A stretch of DNA of 47,346 nucleotides, taken from positions 1 to 47,346 of the forward strand of contig JAJYCX010000016.1 of the NCBI GenBank assembly GCA_021778015.1, written 5' to 3'. The notes under the pieces were generated by a model. That model saw only the letters and a program-made list of their open reading frames with translations. It searched no databases and had not been told where the DNA came from. Origin of the DNA: Pseudomonadota bacterium (GTDB taxonomy: Bacteria; Pseudomonadota; Gammaproteobacteria; UBA1113). The position numbers and the translations under genes are program-made. This document shows, piece by piece, positions 43,614 to 47,346 of the stretch. Numbering within the stretch: position 1 is the stretch's first letter; each line of letters opens with the position of its first letter.

Positions 43614-44968
43614 AATATGTAGTGACTCAAATCTTCATCTTTTACCAAAGCACCCAAGTAAGATTCTACATAAGCAGCGTCTATTGTTACTTCGGTACCA
43701 CCCTGATCGGAAGCTTCATAGGATAATTTCTCCAATAAGCGTTCTAATACTGTATGTAAACGGCGTGCACCTATATTTTCTGTGCGATCATTGACTTGCC
43801 AAGCAATGGTTGCAATCTTTTCGATGGCATCGTCCGTAAAGGATATAGTAACATTTTCTGTGGCCAATAAAGCACGGTATTGCTCTGTTAGGGAAGCATT
43901 AGGCTCAGTCAAAATGCGTTTAAAATCTTCGGGCGTTAACGCCTTTAATTCAACGCGTATGGGTAGGCGGCCTTGCAATTCCGGAATTAGATCCGAAGGT
44001 TTAGCCAAATGAAAAGCCCCTGAAGCAATAAACAAAATATAATCGGTTTTAACGGTGCCATATTTGGTGGAAACCGTGCAACCTTCGATTAAAGGCAGTA
44101 AATCACGCTGCACGCCTTCTCGTGATATGTCGGCACCGCCATTGCGCTCATAGTTTTTAGCGATTTTATCGAATTCGTCTATAAAGACAATGCCATTTTG
44201 TTCCATGTTTTCTAGAGCCTTGGTTTTTAAGTCATCGTCATTTAATAAGTTATTGGCTTCTTCCTCTTGCGCTGCTTTTAAAGCATCTTTAACTTTCATT
44301 TTACGAACTTTAGTGCGATCGGTGGACATGGTTTGAAACATGGTCTGTAATTGATTGGTCATTTCTTCCATGCCAGGGGGCGCCATAATTTCAACATTGT
44401 TACCCGTGGTGCGTATTTCTACGTCAACTTCTTTTTCGTCCAACTCACCTTCACGCAGTTTTTTTCTAAATATTTGTCGCGCTTCGTTATTGTCGCTATT
44501 GTTGTCATTATTTTCCTGGTTTTCAGAAAAAGGTTCTTTGCTTTTCGGTAGCAGCGCATCCAAGATCCGCTCTTCCGCAGCATCGGCGGCTTTGTTTTTT
44601 ACTTTAACTAATTCACGTTGACGAGTTTCCTTCATGGCGATATCGGCTAATTCACGAATAATGGAATCCACATCACGACCTACATAACCCACTTCGGTGA
44701 ATTTAGTGGCTTCTACTTTCACGAAAGGTGCATTGGCTAGTTTTGCCAAACGTCTCGCGATTTCGGTTTTACCTACACCGGTAGGTCCTATCATCAAGAT
44801 ATTTTTAGGTGTAATTTCTTTACGTAAATCTTTAGGAACTCTGGCACGACGCCAGCGATTGCGCAAGGCAATGGCAACAGCGCGTTTGGCGTCGTCTTGA
44901 CCGACGATGTGTTGATCCAATTCACTCACAATTTCGCGTGGCGTTAAGGATGCAATGATATCCGACAT
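43610..44968 (-). CDS. hslU: ATP-dependent protease ATPase subunit HslU
   Basis: 452 residues. The N-terminal [20 protein letters not shown] and Walker [17 protein letters not shown] (near 55-70) are standard. A charged insertion domain (about 110-240) that grips substrates follows, then Walker [18 protein letters not shown] (near 256) and sensor motifs. The C-terminal end [12 protein letters not shown] carries the tail that docks into HslV and switches it on. It forms hexamers that unfold proteins for the HslV core. It starts 12 bases after hslV and overlaps the DUF971 gene by four. Confidence 0.98.
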   Translation of the reverse strand: MSDIIASLTPREIVSELDQHIVGQDDAKRAVAIALRNRWRRARVPKDLRKEITPKNILMIGPTGVGKTEIARRLAKLANAPFVKVEATKFTEVGYVGRDVDSIIRELADIAMKETRQRELVKVKNKAADAAEERILDALLPKSKEPFSENQENNDNNSDNNEARQIFRKKLREGELDEKEVDVEIRTTGNNVEIMAPPGMEEMTNQLQTMFQTMSTDRTKVRKMKVKDALKAAQEEEANNLLNDDDLKTKALENMEQNGIVFIDEFDKIAKNYERNGGADISREGVQRDLLPLIEGCTVSTKYGTVKTDYILFIASGAFHLAKPSDLIPELQGRLPIRVELKALTPEDFKRILTEPNASLTEQYRALLATENVTISFTDDAIEKIATIAWQVNDRTENIGARRLHTVLERLLEKLSYEASDQGGTEVTIDAAYVESYLGALVKDEDLSHYIL

Positions 44969-44980
44969 GGGGAAAACCTC

Positions 44981-45523
44981 TTATTTTATGATTAATTCTT
45001 CAATAGTACGATTATGGTTGGTGTAGATACAAATGTCAGCGGCAATGGCTAAGCTTTTTTCGACTATGGCCTTGGCGTCTAAAGTTGTTTCATTCAATAA
45101 AGCACGGGCAGCGGCCTGGGCGTAAGGGCCACCAGAGCCTATGGCAATCAAGTTATCTTCTGGTTCAATGACATCACCATTACCCGTGATGATCAGCGAA
45201 TATTTACTATCAGCAACGGCGAGCAACGCCTCTAAGCGACGCAATATGCGGTCGGTACGCCAGTCTTTGGCCAATTCCACCGCAGCGCGCATTAAATGAC
45301 CATGATAGAGCTCTAATTTGGCCTCAAACTTTTCAAATAAGGTAAAGGCGTCGGCGGTGCCACCGGCAAAACCGGCTATAACCTGACTATTGTGCAAACG
45401 GCGTACTTTACGCGCATTATGCTTCATCACCGTAGGTCCTAGGGTGACCTGACCGTCCCCACCAATAACGACTTTGTTATCGCGGCGTACGGAAACGATG
45501 GTTGTTCCACAGTATTGTTGCAA
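44981..45523 (-). CDS. hslV: ATP-dependent protease proteolytic subunit HslV
   Basis: 180 residues. The start is TTG at 45521-45523, chosen because AGGAG lies seven bases upstream and no ATG is available before the conserved core. The short leader MQQYCG is removed to expose the catalytic Thr7 in [20 protein letters not shown]. The [17 protein letters not shown] motif near residue 50 and [14 protein letters not shown] near 128 are family hallmarks. E. coli HslV begins with Met-Thr-Thr, so the five extra residues are a small propeptide. The gene is under a sigma-32-type promoter. Confidence 0.97.
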   Translation of the reverse strand: MQQYCGTTIVSVRRDNKVVIGGDGQVTLGPTVMKHNARKVRRLHNSQVIAGFAGGTADAFTLFEKFEAKLELYHGHLMRAAVELAKDWRTDRILRRLEALLAVADSKYSLIITGNGDVIEPEDNLIAIGSGGPYAQAAARALLNETTLDAKAIVEKSLAIAADICIYTNHNRTIEELIIK

Positions 45524-45555
45524 GGCGGGACTCCTAAAGAATTGCTATAGCTTTT

Positions 45556-45585
45556 TATATGGGGGCGGGGAAGGAGAAAATCAAG
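45556..45585 (-). promoter_or_regulatory. Heat-shock (sigma-32) promoter of hslVU
   Basis: Minus strand: CTTGATT (45579-45585; consensus CTTGAAA), 14 bases, then CCCCATATA (45556-45564), a full match to CCCCATNTA. It overlaps the stop codon of the upstream small gene and would start RNA about 25 bases before the hslV TTG. Confidence 0.75.
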
Positions 45586-46072
45586 GTTTGGGCATTTTTT
45601 GACTAGAAGATTGGCGGCTGTATTTTTTTCCTATCATAAGCTCTCCTTCTTTAGACCAGTCCTCAGATTCCAAAGACAAGTCTTCAGGTTGCCAGAAGGT
45701 AGCAAAGGATCGGCGCAACTGGTTGTGCTTTGTAGATACGACTTTTCTTGGTCTTTTGCAGGGGTAGGGAGGTATAACGACAGATTCTTCATCAAGATCT
45801 TTTTTGCGCTTTCGATCATTCTTTAGAGTACTCGGAATATGCTCTTGAGAAGCTTTTTCATTTTTTAAGTTTTCTTTTGAATTGTTCGGGGAAGCAGGTT
45901 TATTACAATCTACTTCTGTGGTAGAGCAGCTAGAGCTGCTCCTTTGTAATTGATTTGTGGCTGTAGCTTCAATTTTGTCAGGCAAGGTGGCGATATCTGG
46001 TTGAAGTGTAATTTCAAGACTGTTAAATGAGCCGCAGTTAGGTTTTGATATGGGCTCTTTTTGATTTTTCAT
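45581..46072 (-). CDS. Small disordered protein with NLS-like basic clusters, unknown family
   Basis: A 163-residue protein with no recognised domain, signal peptide or membrane helix. It is rich in Ser, Lys, Glu, Asn and Pro and looks disordered (QLQRSSSSCSTTEVD; SPNNSKENLKNEKAS). Two basic clusters resemble eukaryotic nuclear localisation signals: DRKRKKDLDEE near residue 86 and PCKRPRKVV near 104. A more ordered end has RRSFATFWQPEDLSLESEDW. The start ATG 46072 has GAGAG about eight bases upstream. The stop overlaps the hslV heat-shock promoter. The composition suggests a host-targeted protein, which is inference. Confidence 0.6.
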   Translation of the reverse strand: MKNQKEPISKPNCGSFNSLEITLQPDIATLPDKIEATATNQLQRSSSSCSTTEVDCNKPASPNNSKENLKNEKASQEHIPSTLKNDRKRKKDLDEESVVIPPYPCKRPRKVVSTKHNQLRRSFATFWQPEDLSLESEDWSKEGELMIGKKYSRQSSSQKMPKP

Positions 46073-46347
46073 TGCATGCTCTCAAAAAATGTTAGATTAA
46101 TAATATCATAAAAAAGAAAGACTTGCGAGAGGTAGATGTGTATTTCAGTGTGATTAGATCCAGGACGCAGTATTATAATTCAGTGCTGGCCGGGCTCGGC
46201 CACGTGATATTCTCGTTGTGCTTATATGACTGGTCCAGCGACTAGGGCTCCTATCACGTGACACCAAGCCATAACTATTGTGCGTTGTATTGAGCAGTTC
46301 ATATCCATCGAATATTTTCTTAGCTCGTATACATAAGTCCCTGTGAG

Positions 46348-46655
46348 CCGTCATTGCGAGGAGACCGTTTCACAGATCGGGTGCGAAAACACAGAATAAG
46401 TAACGGTTGACGAAGCAATCCAGGAGATCTTCTGCAATAAAAAGGCAATTTGTTTACAGAAGAATTAAGAAAATGGGGTTCTTTATACGGGACATATTTT
46501 TAATCTCAGCCCGTATAAAGATACGCTTCTTTTTAATTACTATGATAAAATAGCTGCATTCTTATTTTTTTAAGATCTCCTGGATTGCTTCGTCAACCGT
46601 TGCTAACCTCGCGTATTCGCACAAAAATTGTGAAACGGTCTCCTCGCAATGACGG
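46348..46655. repeat. Family B giant palindromic element (copy 3), 308 bp
   Basis: The outer arms are 46348-46374 and 46629-46655 (perfect 27 bases with CCGTCATTGCGAGGAGACCG). The inner arms are 46402-46431 and 46572-46601 (perfect 30 bases, containing GCAATCCAGG). A central stem pairs TCTTTATACGGG (46480-46491) with CCCGTATAAAGA (46510-46521). All share one centre near 46501, so the whole element can fold as a single long hairpin. The remaining gap 46073-46347 has only a CACGTGATA/TATCACGTG pair (about 46200-46260) and a GGCCGGGCTCGGCC hairpin, with no supported gene. Confidence 0.9.
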
Positions 46656-46667
46656 TTTTGGAGCAAA

Positions 46668-47346
46668 TCACCGCTCAATCTGCCCACCATTAGCATGTAA
46701 CACGGAGCCGTTAAAAATAGGGTGAGTAGCGGCCATATAAATAGCTTCGGCAATTTCTTGCGGTTGTAATAAACGATTGTCACTTTGTAGGTGAGTCAAT
46801 TTAGCCAAAAGAGCCGCATTGTTATCTACGCGTAAGCGAAACATTTCGGTATCGGTAACACCAGGGCATACACAACACGTGTGTATAGATTGACCGGCTA
46901 AGTCTTGGCACACGCTGCGCATTAAGCCAACGATTGCGTGTTTACTCACGGTATAAGAACACGTATTCCCTACCGCTTTTTCTGACAACGTAGAGCCCAC
47001 AAAAACAATCGCCGATTGCGGCAGCATCTGTGGTAATAACCATTGACTTAACAAAGCGGGAATGGTGACATTGAGTCTTAAAGTATCTTGCCATTCTGTA
47101 GTCTTAAAATTTTGCACTGTGTCGTTATAGCATACGCCGGAGTTATGTACTAAGATTATGCGCCGTTTTTGTGGCACTTGTTTCAGTAATGTATTCTTTA
47201 TCGTTTCATCCGGAGCGCCTACCAAATCCAACTTAATATTATGGGCCCCGGCTAACGCGCAAGCGTTGCGGGATACATTCAATATCTCGAAACCATTATT
47301 CAAAAATATTTCTGCGGTTTTATACCCTATGCCTTTGCTGGCGCCG
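46668..47346 (-). CDS. Short-chain dehydrogenase/reductase, 5' end beyond the right edge
   Basis: The frame stays open to the window edge, so the gene starts outside; the internal TTG at 47303 is not the start. The visible part opens with GASKGIG, the NAD(P)-binding glycine motif of SDR proteins. It continues with HNSGVCYND (cofactor site), IVFVGSTLSEKAVG with the catalytic Ser, and SYTVSKHAIVG with the Tyr-x-x-x-Lys pair. CVCPGVTDTEMF follows. It ends in a complete C-terminus with NGSVLHANGGQIER. About 225 residues are visible, nearly the full usual 240-250. The substrate cannot be told. Confidence 0.88.
   Translation of the reverse strand, partial: GASKGIGYKTAEIFLNNGFEILNVSRNACALAGAHNIKLDLVGAPDETIKNTLLKQVPQKRRIILVHNSGVCYNDTVQNFKTTEWQDTLRLNVTIPALLSQWLLPQMLPQSAIVFVGSTLSEKAVGNTCSYTVSKHAIVGLMRSVCQDLAGQSIHTCCVCPGVTDTEMFRLRVDNNAALLAKLTHLQSDNRLLQPQEIAEAIYMAATHPIFNGSVLHANGGQIER

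Noticed and set aside
46154-46354. 66-codon minus-strand frame
   Set aside because: No ribosome site, start inside the family B arm, and basic mixed composition without hydrophobic core; probably chance.

Overview
The window looks like chromosomal DNA of an A+T-rich gammaproteobacterium, most likely of the Legionellales (Legionella/Coxiella/Berkiella-like). This is inference. It rests on the gammaproteobacterial housekeeping set (lptM, P-II, ubiK, comM, hemB, elbB, hslVU, nudC), a Kdo-hydroxylase-like gene, a CsrB/RsmZ-type RNA with a LetA-box-like palindrome upstream, a large repeat-built orphan protein of the kind seen among secreted effectors, and many palindromic intergenic repeats. No sequence search could be run.

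Region 1 (1-3441, minus strand) is a Gtr-like cassette read from one good promoter: a protein with two nucleotidyltransferase domains, a GtrA-type membrane protein, a family-2 glycosyltransferase, and a membrane glycosyltransferase cut by the left edge. Region 2 (3673-10950, plus strand) is an operon that makes dTDP-4-keto-6-deoxyglucose (rfbB, pgi, rfbA), turns it into a 3-amino-3,6-dideoxyhexose (FdtA/QdtA-type isomerase and FdtB/QdtB-type aminotransferase), and ends with two glycosyltransferases. Region 3 (10968-19460, minus strand) is a nine-gene, almost gapless operon: WbqC-like protein, ArnC/GtrB-like glycosyltransferase, methyltransferase, NeuD-like acyltransferase, beta-propeller protein, small EamA/SMR membrane protein, large membrane protein, WecE aminotransferase, and a second large membrane protein. 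The set resembles the Arn lipid A modification pathway rebuilt around a dTDP-4-amino-4,6-dideoxy sugar. Region 4 (19568-25427, plus strand) holds a methyltransferase, a PhyH-type dioxygenase, a hexapeptide acyltransferase, a phosphomannomutase/phosphoglucomutase and an ABC exporter. Together these regions form a surface-polysaccharide locus with no rhamnose branch (no rfbC or rfbD).

Region 5 (25428-47346) is ordinary chromosome broken up by short palindromic elements. It contains a TipA-type MerR regulator with a 19-bp-spacer promoter, a CAU-anticodon tRNA, a DMT transporter, a 987-residue repeat protein, the CsrB-like RNA, a flavoprotein, a choloylglycine-hydrolase-like secreted enzyme, a methyltransferase, nudC, a Kdo-hydroxylase-like gene, an esterase, lptM, P-II, ubiK, comM, hemB, elbB, a DUF971 gene, hslU and hslV (behind a sigma-32-type promoter), a small protein with two NLS-like clusters, and an SDR oxidoreductase cut by the right edge.

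Eleven elements of two inverted-repeat families lie between genes from 25.4 kb onward. I recognised none in the first 25 kb. This contrast separates the polysaccharide locus from the rest of the window.
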